A stretch of DNA of 23,481 bases from JBDNFP01 sp041689775 (GCA_041689775.1 JBDNFP010000111.1:1-23481), one strand, 5' to 3'. Numbered from the stretch's first letter, positions 14,020 through 23,046 are shown. Numbers and translations: made by a program. The notes: a model not told the origin generated them from the letters alone.

Positions 14020-15291
14020 CTACACCATAAACTGAAACATATCCGGCTGGTCGTTGAGGTACTCGTAGGCAATACGACCATCAACCATGCGTTGCAGCAG
14101 CGGTGCTAGGTGCTCCCGGTTTTTTAGCTCAATACCTACCAAGGCGGGGCCTTGCTCCCGGTTGTTTTTCTTAGTGTACTCAAAGCGGGTGATGTCAACA
14201 TCAGAACCGAGCACATCCACGAAGTCGCGGAAGGCACCGGAACGTTGCGGGAAACGAATGATGAAATAGTGCTTTAGTCCTTCGTACAACAGAGAGCGCT
14301 CTTTAATTTCCTCAGTGCGGGTGATATCGTTATTGCCTCCCCCGATGAGTACTACCACATTTTTGCCTTTGATTTCGTTTTCGATAAAGGAAAGGGCCGC
14401 TACGGTGAGGGCACCGGCGGGTTCGGCTACGATAGCCTGCTCGTTGTAGAGTTGGAGGATACTGGAGCATACCTTTCCTTCGGGTACAAGTACAATCTGA
14501 TCCAGGTTTTCTTTGCAAATCTCGAACGTAATATTTCCGGCGCGACGTACCGCCGCTCCGTCGACAAACTTATCGATCTGTTCCAGCGTCAGTACGTGGC
14601 CTTCCTCAATGGCTTTGTGCATGGTAGGCGAGCCGAGTGGTTCAACGCCGATGAGCTTCGTCTTGGGAGAAAGCTGCTTAAAAACGGTAGAAACCCCGGA
14701 GGCTAGTCCGCCACCACCGATAGCCATTAGGAGATAGTCAACCTTAAAATCGGCATCTTTAAATATCTCTAAACCTACGGTGCCTTGTCCTTCCATGACC
14801 TGTACATCATCAAACGGGTGTACAAAAGTGGCGTCACGGGCATCCCGGTACTCCATGGCAGCGTGGTAGGCGTCGTCGTAGGTATCACCTACAAGCTGTA
14901 TGGTTACCCACTCCTTACCAAACATACCTACTTGCTTTACCTTCTGGGCGGGAGCGGTGGTGGGCATGAAGATGACTCCCTGTACTTGCATTTTTCGGCA
15001 GGCGTAGGCTACTCCCTGGGCGTGGTTACCCGCGCTGGCGCAGACTATTCCTTTGGCTAGTGCTTCTTCGGATAGGCTGGCCATTTTGTTGTAGGCTCCG
15101 CGTATTTTGTAGGAACGTACAATCTGTAAATCCTCACGTTTGAGGTAAATATTGGCCCCGTACTCCTCCGACAGTTGTAAGTTATAGAGCAGTGGGGTAT
15201 GGGTAATGACATTTCGTAAACGCTCAGCCGCGAGAAATATATTATCTAGGGTAGGAAGCGTAGTCGTGGATTCGTTGATACTTTCTTTCAT
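14020..15291 (-). CDS. ilvA: Threonine dehydratase (biosynthetic)
   Basis: 423 aa from the ATG at 15291; a GTG at 15315 would add eight residues. PLP enzyme that deaminates threonine to 2-ketobutyrate, entry point of isoleucine synthesis. The PLP lysine is K62 in SYKIRGAYN, the asparagine loop is SAGNHAQGVA, and the phosphate loop is AIGGGGLASG. A single ACT-like regulatory region follows (about 340-423: HYFIIRFPQRSGAFRDF and LVGIELKN), the short type known from Bacillus and Corynebacterium, suggesting isoleucine feedback. It lies downstream of ilvC but beyond a strong terminator; TATTTTCG between the two is a near match to the -7 consensus and could mark its own promoter. Confidence 0.94.
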   Translation of the reverse strand: MKESINESTTTLPTLDNIFLAAERLRNVITHTPLLYNLQLSEEYGANIYLKREDLQIVRSYKIRGAYNKMASLSEEALAKGIVCASAGNHAQGVAYACRKMQVQGVIFMPTTAPAQKVKQVGMFGKEWVTIQLVGDTYDDAYHAAMEYRDARDATFVHPFDDVQVMEGQGTVGLEIFKDADFKVDYLLMAIGGGGLASGVSTVFKQLSPKTKLIGVEPLGSPTMHKAIEEGHVLTLEQIDKFVDGAAVRRAGNITFEICKENLDQIVLVPEGKVCSSILQLYNEQAIVAEPAGALTVAALSFIENEIKGKNVVVLIGGGNNDITRTEEIKERSLLYEGLKHYFIIRFPQRSGAFRDFVDVLGSDVDITRFEYTKKNNREQGPALVGIELKNREHLAPLLQRMVDGRIAYEYLNDQPDMFQFMV

Positions 15292-15355
15292 GTCGTTTGT
15301 TGACTTTCCATTCACTTTATGAACGAACGAAAATACGGATTAATCCCACAGAAAT

Positions 15356-15396
15356 AAAAATTCCGATGGAGGTTAAATACCTCCATCGGAATTTTT
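15356..15396. terminator. Perfect 18-bp hairpin between ilvC and ilvA
   Basis: Arms 15356-15373 and 15379-15396 are perfectly complementary (AAAAATTCCGATGGAGGT and its inverse) with a 5-nt loop, and U runs on either strand. It probably ends most ilvD-ilvC transcripts before ilvA. The preceding 140 bp after ilvC show no gene or leader peptide. Confidence 0.85.
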
Positions 15397-15542
15397 CAAT
15401 GTTAGATTATTAGAATGATAGATTGAGCAAAAGTTCAAAAGTTGATTAGTATTATGAGTTGAAAGCTTGGAAAAAGCTACACTAATATATTTTAACACGT
15501 AGCAACTTTATCACGCTTTCAATCAAAATTCACTCATTAGAT

Positions 15543-16589
15543 TTAGCTATTCTCCGGCCGTAGGCTACGTACGGTAGTGCCTGCCTGCCACATTTCTGAT
15601 TCACGTAGTTCGGCTAGTTCTTCTTCAAGCTTTACGCGGTAATCAGACTGTGAGTTGCGGGTAATAGAAATTTTTGCTTGCTCGCCTGACTTTACGGAAT
15701 TGTACAATTGCTCAAATACGGGCTTGGTAGCATCACGGAAAGGTTTCCACCAGTCGAGGGCACCACGCTGCGCGGTAGTAGAGCAGTTGGCGTACATCCA
15801 ATCCATTCCATTTTCGGCTACAAGCGGCATCAGTGATTGAGTAAGTTCTTCAACGGTTTCGTTAAAGGCCTCGGAAGGAGAGTGACCATTGGCGCGCAAT
15901 ACTTCATATTGTGCAGCAAAGATTCCCTGAATAGCGCCCATCAAGGTACCACGCTCACCGGTAAGGTCAGAGGTAACTTCACGGTAGAAATCAGTTTCGA
16001 ACAGATAACCTGAACCTACACCAATTCCCATGGCGATACATTTGGTACGGGCGTTTCCGGTGGCGTCCTGGAATACGGCAAATGATGAGTTCAAGCCTTT
16101 TCCTTCTACGAACAACCGACGTAATGAAGTACCAGAGCCTTTTGGAGCTACCAAGTATACATCAACATCGGCCGGAGGAATGATGCCAGTTTGATCTTTG
16201 TAGGTAATACCGAAGCCGTGGGAGAAGTACAACGACTTACCCGGCTTAAGATGCTTTTTTACGGTAGGCCACAGTTCAATCTGAGCGGCGTCTGAAAGCA
16301 GGTAGCAGATGATGGTACCTTTTTCAAGCGCTTCTTCAATTTCAAAAAGAGTCTCACCGGGCACCCATCCATCGGCAACTGCCTTATCCCACGACTTACC
16401 CCCTTTGCGCTGACCCACGATTACGTTGAATCCGTTGTCGCGCATATTCAAGCTTTGGCCGGGGCCTTGTACGCCGTAGCCAATTACAGCAATGGTATCT
16501 TCACTAAGTACTTCACGGGCTTTTTCAAGAGGAAACTCCTCTCGGGTTACTACTTCTTCTTCAACTCCGCCAAAATTTAACTTTGCCAT
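15543..16589 (-). CDS. ilvC: Ketol-acid reductoisomerase
   Basis: 348 aa, class I KARI length. Isomerises and reduces acetolactate or acetohydroxybutyrate to the dihydroxy acid using Mg2+ and NAD(P)H. Rossmann motif GYGVQGPGQS (37-46), cofactor loop GQRKGGKSW whose Arg/Lys/Ser suggest NADPH, LYFSHGFGITY, the metal Asp/Glu in DLTGERGTLMGAIQG, and NETVEELTQSLMPLV. The C-terminal knotted domain is complete. It follows ilvN by 76 bp in the ilvD-ilvB-ilvN-ilvC run. Confidence 0.95.
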   Translation of the reverse strand: MAKLNFGGVEEEVVTREEFPLEKAREVLSEDTIAVIGYGVQGPGQSLNMRDNGFNVIVGQRKGGKSWDKAVADGWVPGETLFEIEEALEKGTIICYLLSDAAQIELWPTVKKHLKPGKSLYFSHGFGITYKDQTGIIPPADVDVYLVAPKGSGTSLRRLFVEGKGLNSSFAVFQDATGNARTKCIAMGIGVGSGYLFETDFYREVTSDLTGERGTLMGAIQGIFAAQYEVLRANGHSPSEAFNETVEELTQSLMPLVAENGMDWMYANCSTTAQRGALDWWKPFRDATKPVFEQLYNSVKSGEQAKISITRNSQSDYRVKLEEELAELRESEMWQAGTTVRSLRPENS

Positions 16590-16665
16590 TGGTAAACGAT
16601 TTATTAGTTATAATTACAGGAATGGTTCTTACTAGTAAAATAGCTGCTTTCTTGTACTATGGGTT

Positions 16666-17199
16666 CTATATATAGTACTCCCAGTCAGCTTCGGGGAGGT
16701 ACTCCACCAAACTCCTGGATGACTTACTGACGGCGACGCGCCCGGAGCGGACAAATTCCAGAATACCGTGGGGCTTTATGTAATTGAAGAAATCAAATAT
16801 ATCTTCCTCGGTTCCGGTCTTTTCAATAACCACGTAGTCGAGCCCCCAGTATACTACCCAAGCCTTATATGTTTTATTGATGGTCTCGATATCAAGACGC
16901 TTGGCTCCGGCGGGAGTTGGTATCTTGAAGAGTGCTATTTCATTGTACGCAATTTCGTCGTTGAGGTAGCCAAATACAGCTAGTACTTCTACCACTTTCC
17001 GGACCTGACGTACGATCTTCTCTACCTTCTCGCGAGACTCCTCCCTGATCACAATAGTAAAGCGAGATATTCCCTTGCGCTCGGTTTCGGATACGGTAAG
17101 ACTCTCAATATTGATGCGCCGCCGGGTAAATATGATGGTGATTTTATTGAGCAACCCGATGGTGTTCTCCGTAAAAACACAGATGGTGTACGTTGTCAT
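16666..17199 (-). CDS. ilvN: Acetolactate synthase small (regulatory) subunit
   Basis: 177 aa. N-terminal ACT domain (TYTICVFTENTIGLLNKIT, then RRINIESLTVSETE) for valine-type feedback and activation of the large subunit, followed by the C-terminal domain (DYVVIEKTGTEEDIFDFFNYIKPHGILEFVRSGRVAVSK, with key part YIKPHGILEFVRSGR). Length is typical for this subunit. It lies 80 bp after ilvB; the gap contains a palindromic repeat. Confidence 0.92.
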   Translation of the reverse strand: MTTYTICVFTENTIGLLNKITIIFTRRRINIESLTVSETERKGISRFTIVIREESREKVEKIVRQVRKVVEVLAVFGYLNDEIAYNEIALFKIPTPAGAKRLDIETINKTYKAWVVYWGLDYVVIEKTGTEEDIFDFFNYIKPHGILEFVRSGRVAVSKSSRSLVEYLPEADWEYYI

Positions 17200-17210
17200 A
17201 TTTCAATTTT

Positions 17211-17276
17211 GAATGAGTGAATGATAGGATGAGTGAATGATAGAATAAACTCTGCATTCACTCATCCTATCATTCA
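17211..17276. repeat. Palindromic ATGA-rich repeat between ilvB and ilvN
   Basis: A 22-bp perfect inverted repeat (arms 17218-17239 and 17255-17276, 15-nt loop). The left arm is a tandem repeat of the 15-mer ATGAGTGAATGATAG with period 16 (two octamers). It can form a strong intercistronic hairpin that might tune the ratio of IlvB to IlvN, though this is inference. It resembles the other short-period arrays but with period 8/16. Confidence 0.75.
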
Positions 17277-17279
17277 AAA

Positions 17280-19039
17280 TTACTTAAGCCGTATTTCAGA
17301 TACACAGGCTCCGGTCTGGATCATCGGGAATACGTTTTCCTCTTTCTCCACAATTACTTCCAATAAGTAAGGCTTATCAGACTTTAACATGGTATCAAGC
17401 GAATCACTCAGCTCTTCCCGGTGGTTACAGGTATGACCCGCTACGCCAAATCCTTTGGCAATAGTAATGAAATCAGGGTTTTGCAACTCTACGAATGAGT
17501 AGCGTTTTTCAAAGAATAGTTGTTGCCACTGACGTACCATGCCCAGGTGATTATTATTCAGGATATAGCTTTGACGGGTAGACCACTCTGCGCGATGGTT
17601 CCCAATTCCTGAATCGTCATCTGGAAGCATCCATCACCAATAATAGCGACTACCTCACGCTCCGGAAGGGCCACTTTGGCACCAAAGGCTGCCGGAAGGG
17701 CATACCCCATGGTACCTAGGCCACCCGATGTAACGAAGGAATTATTCTTCTTAAACTCGTAGTAGCGTGCGGTTATCATCTGATGCTGTCCTACGTCGGC
17801 TACTATGATGGCTTCTCCTTTGGTCTTATCGGAGAGCATCCGTACTACTTCGGCCATTTTGATTTTTTCTGTGGTAGGGGCTAGTTCTGGTATGGTTATA
17901 CAGGATTCTTCCTCCGCATCTAGTTCCCTGAACTTTTCCAACCATTCTTCGTGGCTATTCTGATTGAGTAGAGGAATCAGCATTTTGAGCGCCTCTTTGG
18001 CATCACCAACAACGGGTGCATTGGCTTTCACTACCTTGTCTACCTCGGCGGGGTCAATCTCAATGTGTACTATTTGTGCCTGCTTTGCGTACCGACTCAC
18101 GTCGCCGGTCACACGGTCGTCAAACCGGAGTCCCACGCCAATCAGCACATCGCATTCGTTGGTAAGTCGGTTGGTGCTGTAATTACCGTGCATGCCAAGC
18201 CAACCGGCGTAAAGCGGGTGGTTGACGGGTACGGAAGATAGCCCCAAGAGGGTGGAAGCACAGGGAATACCGGTCTTTTCCAGTAGTTGCATCAACTCCT
18301 GTTCCGCACCAGCTATCTTGACTCCGTGTCCGAATAGCAGGAATGGGCGCTTTGCCCCGTTGATCAGGCTAGCGGCTTTTTCCACCTGTTCTTTTTTGGG
18401 AATTAGCCTTGGATGATAGCTTACCAATTTTTCGCAGAACGTGTAAGTAAATGATTTTGACATCATTTCACTTTGCGCATTCTTGGTAATATCAATCAAT
18501 ACCGGCCCCGGACGACCCGACTTGGCAATGTAGAAGGCCTTGGCCATTATTTCCGGAATCTCGTCGGCGGAGGTAATCTGATAATTCCATTTGGTAATTG
18601 GCATCGTAATCCCGATTACGTCAGTTTCCTGAAAAGCATCGGTACCTAATAAATGCTTGGCCACCTGCCCAACGATACATACCATGGGGGTAGAGTCAAT
18701 AATGGCATCGGCAACGGCTGTTACTAGGTTGGTAGCGCCAGGGCCGGAGGTTACCAAGCAGACGCCTACCTTGCCAGAAACACGAGCGTAGCCTTCGGCC
18801 GCGTGCCCGGCGCCCTGCTCGTGGCGTACCAGAATGTGATCAATCTTATCCTGATAGTCATAAATAGCATCGTACACGGGCATAATAGCTCCACCGGGGT
18901 ATCCAAAAATAGTTTCTACGCCTTCTATGATCAATGACTTAATGACCGCATGGGAACCGTTTATGATTTGGGATGTCTCAACCCCTATCTCTGGTTCCAT
19001 ACCGTCGAGGGCCAACAAATTCGTTTCGTTTCTTTCCAT
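17280..19039 (-). pseudogene. ilvB: Acetolactate synthase large subunit, frameshifted
   Basis: Thiamine-diphosphate enzyme that forms acetolactate or acetohydroxybutyrate. The ATG at 19039 is preferred to a TTG at 19090 that overlaps ilvD. The first frame (493 aa, stop TGA 17558-17560) has IFGYPGGAIMPVYDA, the catalytic Glu in RHEQGAGHAAEGYAR, the FAD-region RFDDRVTGD and GDGCFQM (468-). It ends VKAIS, where homologues continue VKAIILNNNHLGMV. That sequence resumes in the -1 frame and runs to 17280 (ILNNNHLGMVRQWQ ... CVSEIRLK). Restoring one A in GCTATA(A)TCC repairs a 586-aa protein. The shift falls between GDG and NN of the ThDP motif, so the truncated product would be inactive. Real mutation or base-calling error are both possible; no slippery heptamer is seen. 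Confidence 0.88.
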
Positions 19040-19068
19040 GACTTTATCTGGATTTGTTTGTTGTCTTT

Positions 19069-20766
19069 TTATGCTTCGTCGGTCACACAACCTTCACTGG
19101 CTGACTTTACATTACGAATGTATTTGCCCAGCATTCCCTTCGTAAACATCGGTTCAGGTTGTATCCAAGCAGCTTTCCGGGTAGCCATTTCCTCATCCGA
19201 AATATGCAAAGTCAATTGTCGGGTGTTGGCGTCGATGGTAATTTTATCGCCGTTTTTTACCAAAGCGATCGGACCACCTTCGTACGATTCAGGGGTGATG
19301 TGCCCTACCACGAATCCGTGCGTACCGCCGGAGAAACGCCCATCGGTGATGAGGGCAATTTTATCGCCCAATCCAGCTCCCATAATCGCCGAAGTAGGTT
19401 TTAGCATTTCCGACATACCCGGTCCGCCTTTCGGGCCAGAATTACGGATCACTACCACCTGTCCTGCTTTGATTTCACCTTTGGAGAGTGCATCAATAAT
19501 CTCAGATTCGTGCTCACATATTTTGGCGTCTCCTTCAAAGGTAAGGCCTTCCTTACCCGTGATTTTTGCAACCGCTCCGTTAGGGGCAAGGTTGCCATAT
19601 AGTACTTGAATGTGTCCGGTTGACTTAATTGCTTTGGAAATTGGGAAGATGATTTTCTGGGTTTCGAAGTTCAGATCCGGGATTTCGCTCAGGTTTTCGG
19701 CAATGGTTTTTCCGGTCACGGTCAGGCAATCTCCGTGAATCAATCCTTCGCCGTGCAGGTACTTCATGATAGCCGGTACACCACCAATCTCTAAAATATC
19801 CTCCATGTAGTACTTCCCGCTTGGTTTCAGATCGGCAATGTAGGGAGTACGATCACTCACTGCCTGAATATCGTCAAGCGTGAGCGGGATACCCGCTGCG
19901 CGGGCAATGGCGAGGTAGTGCAAAGTAGCGTTGGTAGATCCTCCCAGGGCCATCACGATGGTCAGAGCATTTTCCAGCGATTTGCGGGTAATGATTTCTT
20001 TGGGAGTAAGGTCCATTTCGAGCAAAAGTTTCATGGCCGCTCCGATTTTCTTGCACTCCTCCTGCTTTCCTGCGTGGGTAGCTGGGTAGCTGCTGCTAAA
20101 CGGCAGGCTCAGCCCCATGGCTTCAATAGAAGCGGCCATGGTATTGGCGGTATACATACCTCCGCAGGCTCCGGCGCCGGGAATGGAGTTCTGAATAATA
20201 CCCTCGTAATCCTCATCTGAAATATTACCAGCAAATTTTTTGCCGAGAGCTTCAAAAGCCGATACGATATCTAATTTCTGTCCTTTGTAGTGTCCCGAGC
20301 GAATCGTACCACCGTATACCATGATGGCAGGGCGTTCGAGGCGGGCCATGGCCATGACGGCTCCGGGCATGTTTTTATCACAACCCACTACCGCAATCAC
20401 GGCATCGTACCATTGAGCGGCTACCACAGTCTCGATAGAATCGGCGATGATGTCGCGGCTGGGCAGCGAGTAGCGCATTCCGGCGTTTCCGTTGGTCATA
20501 CCGTCAGACACCCCAATGGTATTGAAGATTAATCCAATCATGTCGTTAGCCTGTACTCCTTGCTTTACATACACCGACAAGCCGTTTAGGTGCATATTAC
20601 ACGGGTTACCTTCGTATCCGGTGCTAGCTATTCCGATTTGTGGCTTTGCCATATCGCTCTCCTTCAACCCGACCGCGTAGAGCATTGCCTTAGCTGCGGG
20701 GTTGGTAACTTCTTGGGTAAGAGTACGCGAGTATTTATTAAGGCTTTTGGTATCGGTTGAGTTCAT
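19069..20766 (-). CDS. ilvD: Dihydroxy-acid dehydratase
   Basis: 565 aa, the usual IlvD length. Iron-sulfur enzyme that dehydrates the dihydroxy acids from IlvC to the 2-ketoacid precursors of valine, leucine and isoleucine. Cluster Cys residues are in EGNPCNMHLN, VVGCDKNMPG and GACGGMYTANTM; also seen are SDGMTNGNAGMRYSLPSRD (split as SDGMTNG and MRYSLPSRD), GGSTNATLHYLAIA and DGRFSGGTHGFVVGHI. First gene of the cluster. ilvB follows after 29 bp. A terminator with nine U lies 54-88 bp before its ATG, implying attenuation. Confidence 0.95.
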   Translation of the reverse strand: MNSTDTKSLNKYSRTLTQEVTNPAAKAMLYAVGLKESDMAKPQIGIASTGYEGNPCNMHLNGLSVYVKQGVQANDMIGLIFNTIGVSDGMTNGNAGMRYSLPSRDIIADSIETVVAAQWYDAVIAVVGCDKNMPGAVMAMARLERPAIMVYGGTIRSGHYKGQKLDIVSAFEALGKKFAGNISDEDYEGIIQNSIPGAGACGGMYTANTMAASIEAMGLSLPFSSSYPATHAGKQEECKKIGAAMKLLLEMDLTPKEIITRKSLENALTIVMALGGSTNATLHYLAIARAAGIPLTLDDIQAVSDRTPYIADLKPSGKYYMEDILEIGGVPAIMKYLHGEGLIHGDCLTVTGKTIAENLSEIPDLNFETQKIIFPISKAIKSTGHIQVLYGNLAPNGAVAKITGKEGLTFEGDAKICEHESEIIDALSKGEIKAGQVVVIRNSGPKGGPGMSEMLKPTSAIMGAGLGDKIALITDGRFSGGTHGFVVGHITPESYEGGPIALVKNGDKITIDANTRQLTLHISDEEMATRKAAWIQPEPMFTKGMLGKYIRNVKSASEGCVTDEA

Positions 20767-20820
20767 GGGGTAGTACTACTAAGGTGATTTTATAAGGCTT
20801 TGGTATTGAAATCGTTTCAT

Positions 20821-20854
20821 AAAAAAAAACTCACTCAGCTTGTGTGTGAGTGAG
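20821..20854 (-). terminator. Attenuator terminator before ilvD
   Basis: In transcript sense CTCACTCA, 9-nt loop, TGAGTGAG, then nine U: a textbook intrinsic terminator upstream of, not after, a gene. The 10-nt segment GUGUGGGUGA (20878-20887) pairs with UCACUCACAC of the 5' arm and loop with a single G-U, giving a competing antiterminator. CACCC (20899-20903) can in turn pair with GGGUG of that segment. Confidence 0.8.
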
Positions 20855-20877
20855 GCTGCGTATCTGATACACCGTTT

Positions 20878-20922
20878 TCACCCACACCCTACCCTAATGG
20901 GTGCTGATGAGTGTAATGGCAT
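20878..20922 (-). promoter_or_regulatory. Candidate leader region of ilvD
   Basis: The ATG at 20922 opens a 14-codon frame, MPLHSSAPIRVGCG, ending TGA inside the antiterminator segment. It contains only one codon each for Leu, Ile and Val. The overlapping frame reads HAITLISTH and ends TAG (20894-20896) just after the CACCC arm; it is richer in Ile/Leu/Thr codons but has no ATG. The RNA architecture is clear; which peptide, if any, is translated is not. Confidence 0.45.
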
Positions 20923-20969
20923 GTAGATCAGAAATAAATAGGAACGCTATTTAAAGAAATGTTTGATTC

Positions 20970-21000
20970 AGTGTAATTTCGCTAGATGCGTAATTACACT
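20970..21000. promoter_or_regulatory. 31-bp dyad in the ilvD-murQ intergenic region
   Basis: AGTGTAATTTCGC, 5-nt centre TAGAT, GCGTAATTACACT: 13-bp arms with one mismatch. It lies upstream of the ilvD leader and is plausible as an operator for the ilvD promoter or as an RNA hairpin at the 5' end of the leader. The rest of 20767-21153 holds the attenuator and the murQ promoter region; no gene was seen. Confidence 0.4.
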
Positions 21001-21080
21001 ACAAATAAGAGGTCTATCTTTTTATTTTCCAAATATTCACCCTTCTTTTTCTGCTAATTATAAAGAACCTCTGTTTTAAT

Positions 21081-21088
21081 TATCTTTG
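21081..21088 (+). promoter_or_regulatory. Putative -7 element of murQ
   Basis: TATCTTTG matches the Bacteroidota -7 consensus TAnnTTTG exactly, 65 bp upstream of the murQ ATG. No clear TTTG at -33 was found at the usual spacing, so support is moderate. Confidence 0.4.
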
Positions 21089-21153
21089 TATCATCACCGA
21101 ATGCTAGAAATAGCTATTTTTAACTATAAATAATACAAATTACTCTGATACCT

Positions 21154-21975
21154 ATGTCAACTACCGAGTCCGTATCCGGCTATGATCATTTAGAGCGCAT
21201 GAGCGTTCGGGAGCTACTAACCAGTATAAATCAGGAAGATAAGATGGTACCGTTGGCCGTCGAGAAGGCAATTCCTCAAATTGAAAAACTCGTGGAGCAA
21301 ATCGTGTCCCGCATGCAGCAGGGAGGGCGTCTCTTCTACATTGGTGCCGGTACTAGCGGTCGCTTGGGGGTGGTGGATGCTTCGGAGTGTCCGCCAACCT
21401 ATGGTGTTCCGTTCGATTTGGTAGTTGGGCTAATCGCCGGAGGAGATGCGGCCATCCGGAAAGCCGTAGAGAACGCTGAGGATGATTTTGAACAAGCCTG
21501 GAAAGATTTGGGGGAGTACAAAATCACGACTTTGGATTCATTGGTAGGTATTGCCGCCTCGGGTCGGACACCCTACGTAATCGGAGGGTTACAGCAAGCG
21601 CGTAAGGCGGGCATCCTGACGGGTTGTATTGTGTGTAACGACGGGTCGAAAGTAGCTGAGGCCGCAGAATTTCCGGTAGAGGTGGTAGTTGGCCCCGAGT
21701 TTGTGACGGGAAGTACCCGGATGAAATCCGGTACGGCCCAAAAGCTGGTACTAAATATGCTCTCGACTTCGGTTATGATCCGGCTGGGGCGGGTAAAAGG
21801 AAATAAAATGGTAGATATGCAAATGTCCAACCATAAGTTGGTTGAGCGAGCTATACGAATGGTTATGGAAGAATTGGGAGGTACTCGGGAAGAAGCCGAA
21901 GAACTTCTCAAAGCCCATGGTAGCGTTCGCGGAGCCATTGATGCCGGACGATTGAAACAAGATGAAATGAATTAG
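21154..21975 (+). CDS. murQ: N-acetylmuramic acid 6-phosphate etherase
   Basis: 273 aa, a single SIS-domain lyase of normal or slightly short length. It cleaves the lactyl ether of MurNAc-6-phosphate to GlcNAc-6-phosphate and lactate during recycling of cell-wall sugars. Signatures: MQQGGRLFYIGAGTSGRLG with the sugar-phosphate loop GAGTSGR, VVDASECPPTYG (catalytic Glu region), GLIAGGDAAIRKAVENAEDD (key part IAGGDAAIRKAVE), GIAASGRTPYVIGG, and GPEFVTGSTRMKSGTAQK, followed by a C-terminal helical region with KLVERAIRM. Divergent from ilvD; the next gene starts 24 bp downstream, so the two are probably cotranscribed. Confidence 0.94.
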   Translation: MSTTESVSGYDHLERMSVRELLTSINQEDKMVPLAVEKAIPQIEKLVEQIVSRMQQGGRLFYIGAGTSGRLGVVDASECPPTYGVPFDLVVGLIAGGDAAIRKAVENAEDDFEQAWKDLGEYKITTLDSLVGIAASGRTPYVIGGLQQARKAGILTGCIVCNDGSKVAEAAEFPVEVVVGPEFVTGSTRMKSGTAQKLVLNMLSTSVMIRLGRVKGNKMVDMQMSNHKLVERAIRMVMEELGGTREEAEELLKAHGSVRGAIDAGRLKQDEMN

Positions 21976-21999
21976 GATTAACACGAAACCACTAGATGT

Positions 22000-23016
22000 A
22001 TGAAAGCAGCAATTTTAGAAGTACTTCACGAACCCTTGGTTAGTAGGGAAACCGAAAAGCCCACCGCCCAAAAGGGTGAGGTGGTGGTGCAGATAAAAGC
22101 CGCCGCGCTTAACCACCGGGACGTATGGATACAGAAAGGATTATACCCCAATATTAACCCCCCTATTATCTTAGGGTCTGACGGAGCCGGGGTAGTGGCC
22201 GAAATTGGCGAAGGCGTAAGCGAGTATTGGCTTGGAAAGGAAATAATCATCAATCCATCGCACAACTGGGGCGACAACCCGGCTTTTTATGGCGATGACT
22301 ACAAAATTCTGGGCCTGCCCGATAACGGTACCTTTTGTGAGTATATCAAAGTAGAGGCAAAGTATTTGATGCCAAAGCCGGAACACCTTTCGTTTGCTGA
22401 GGCAGCCTCACTACCCTTGGCTGGCCTTACGGCTTGGCGGGCACTGATGTCGCGGGGTGGTTTTAAGCCGGGTAACCGAGTACTGGTAACGGGCGCCGGA
22501 GGGGGAGTAGCTTTGTTTGCTATTCAGTTTGCGGTAGCAGCCGGGGCCGAGGTATGGGTCACTTCGGGCTCAGACCAAAAAATACGTAAAGCCATTTCGC
22601 TGGGGGTCAAAGGGGGTGTCAACTACAAAGAACCTACCTGGTACCGCGATCTGCTGGTAAAGGCGAAGGCTCCTAAGACGGGCTACTTTAATGTCATCAT
22701 TGATAGCGCCGGTGGCAAAGGCTTCACGCGGCTCATTGACGTAGCGGCGCCGGGAGCTTCTATCTGTTTTTACGGAGGTACGGCCGGAAATATAACCGAT
22801 ATAGTACCGGCCAAGGTATTCTTTAAGCAACTCAATATCTATGGTACTACCATGGGTACCGAAACGGAGTTTGAAGAAATGCTCCGATTTATAGAAGAGA
22901 AAAAGTTAGTGCCGATAGTGGATGAAGTTTTTGAACTAAGCGATGCCGAAGCGGCCCTGCGCCGGATGGATAGCGGAGAGCAGTTTGGGAAGATTGTACT
23001 TCGGGTAGCGGATTGA
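22000..23016 (+). CDS. Medium-chain dehydrogenase (quinone oxidoreductase-like)
   Basis: 338 aa MDR-superfamily oxidoreductase. N-terminal GroES-like domain (AALNHRDVWIQKGLYP, ILGSDGAGVVAEIGEGV) and a Rossmann domain with VTGAGGGVALFAIQFA (about residues 165-180) for NAD(P)H. The catalytic-zinc Cys of alcohol dehydrogenases is absent (NHRDVW in its place) and there is no four-Cys structural-zinc lobe, so it is likely a zinc-independent reductase of the quinone oxidoreductase/YhdH kind, despite the usual database label of zinc-binding dehydrogenase. Substrate unknown. It follows murQ by 24 bp and is followed by a strong terminator. Confidence 0.88.
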   Translation: MKAAILEVLHEPLVSRETEKPTAQKGEVVVQIKAAALNHRDVWIQKGLYPNINPPIILGSDGAGVVAEIGEGVSEYWLGKEIIINPSHNWGDNPAFYGDDYKILGLPDNGTFCEYIKVEAKYLMPKPEHLSFAEAASLPLAGLTAWRALMSRGGFKPGNRVLVTGAGGGVALFAIQFAVAAGAEVWVTSGSDQKIRKAISLGVKGGVNYKEPTWYRDLLVKAKAPKTGYFNVIIDSAGGKGFTRLIDVAAPGASICFYGGTAGNITDIVPAKVFFKQLNIYGTTMGTETEFEEMLRFIEEKKLVPIVDEVFELSDAEAALRRMDSGEQFGKIVLRVAD

Positions 23017-23046
23017 GTACTACGCGTGCTTGTATGAAGAAAAACC

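Noticed and set aside
15397..15542. Possible further short-period array or leader peptide after ilvC
   Set aside because: Fragments such as TTAGATT/ATTAGAA look periodic but the spacing is not kept, and only MSEF is encoded from an ATG.
17555..17575. Programmed ribosomal frameshifting in ilvB
   Set aside because: No slippery heptamer or downstream pseudoknot is apparent, and a one-base loss explains the sequence fully.
19040..19090. TTG start of ilvB overlapping ilvD
   Set aside because: It overlaps the ilvD 3' end by 22 bp and adds a non-conserved leader; an ATG lies at 19039.
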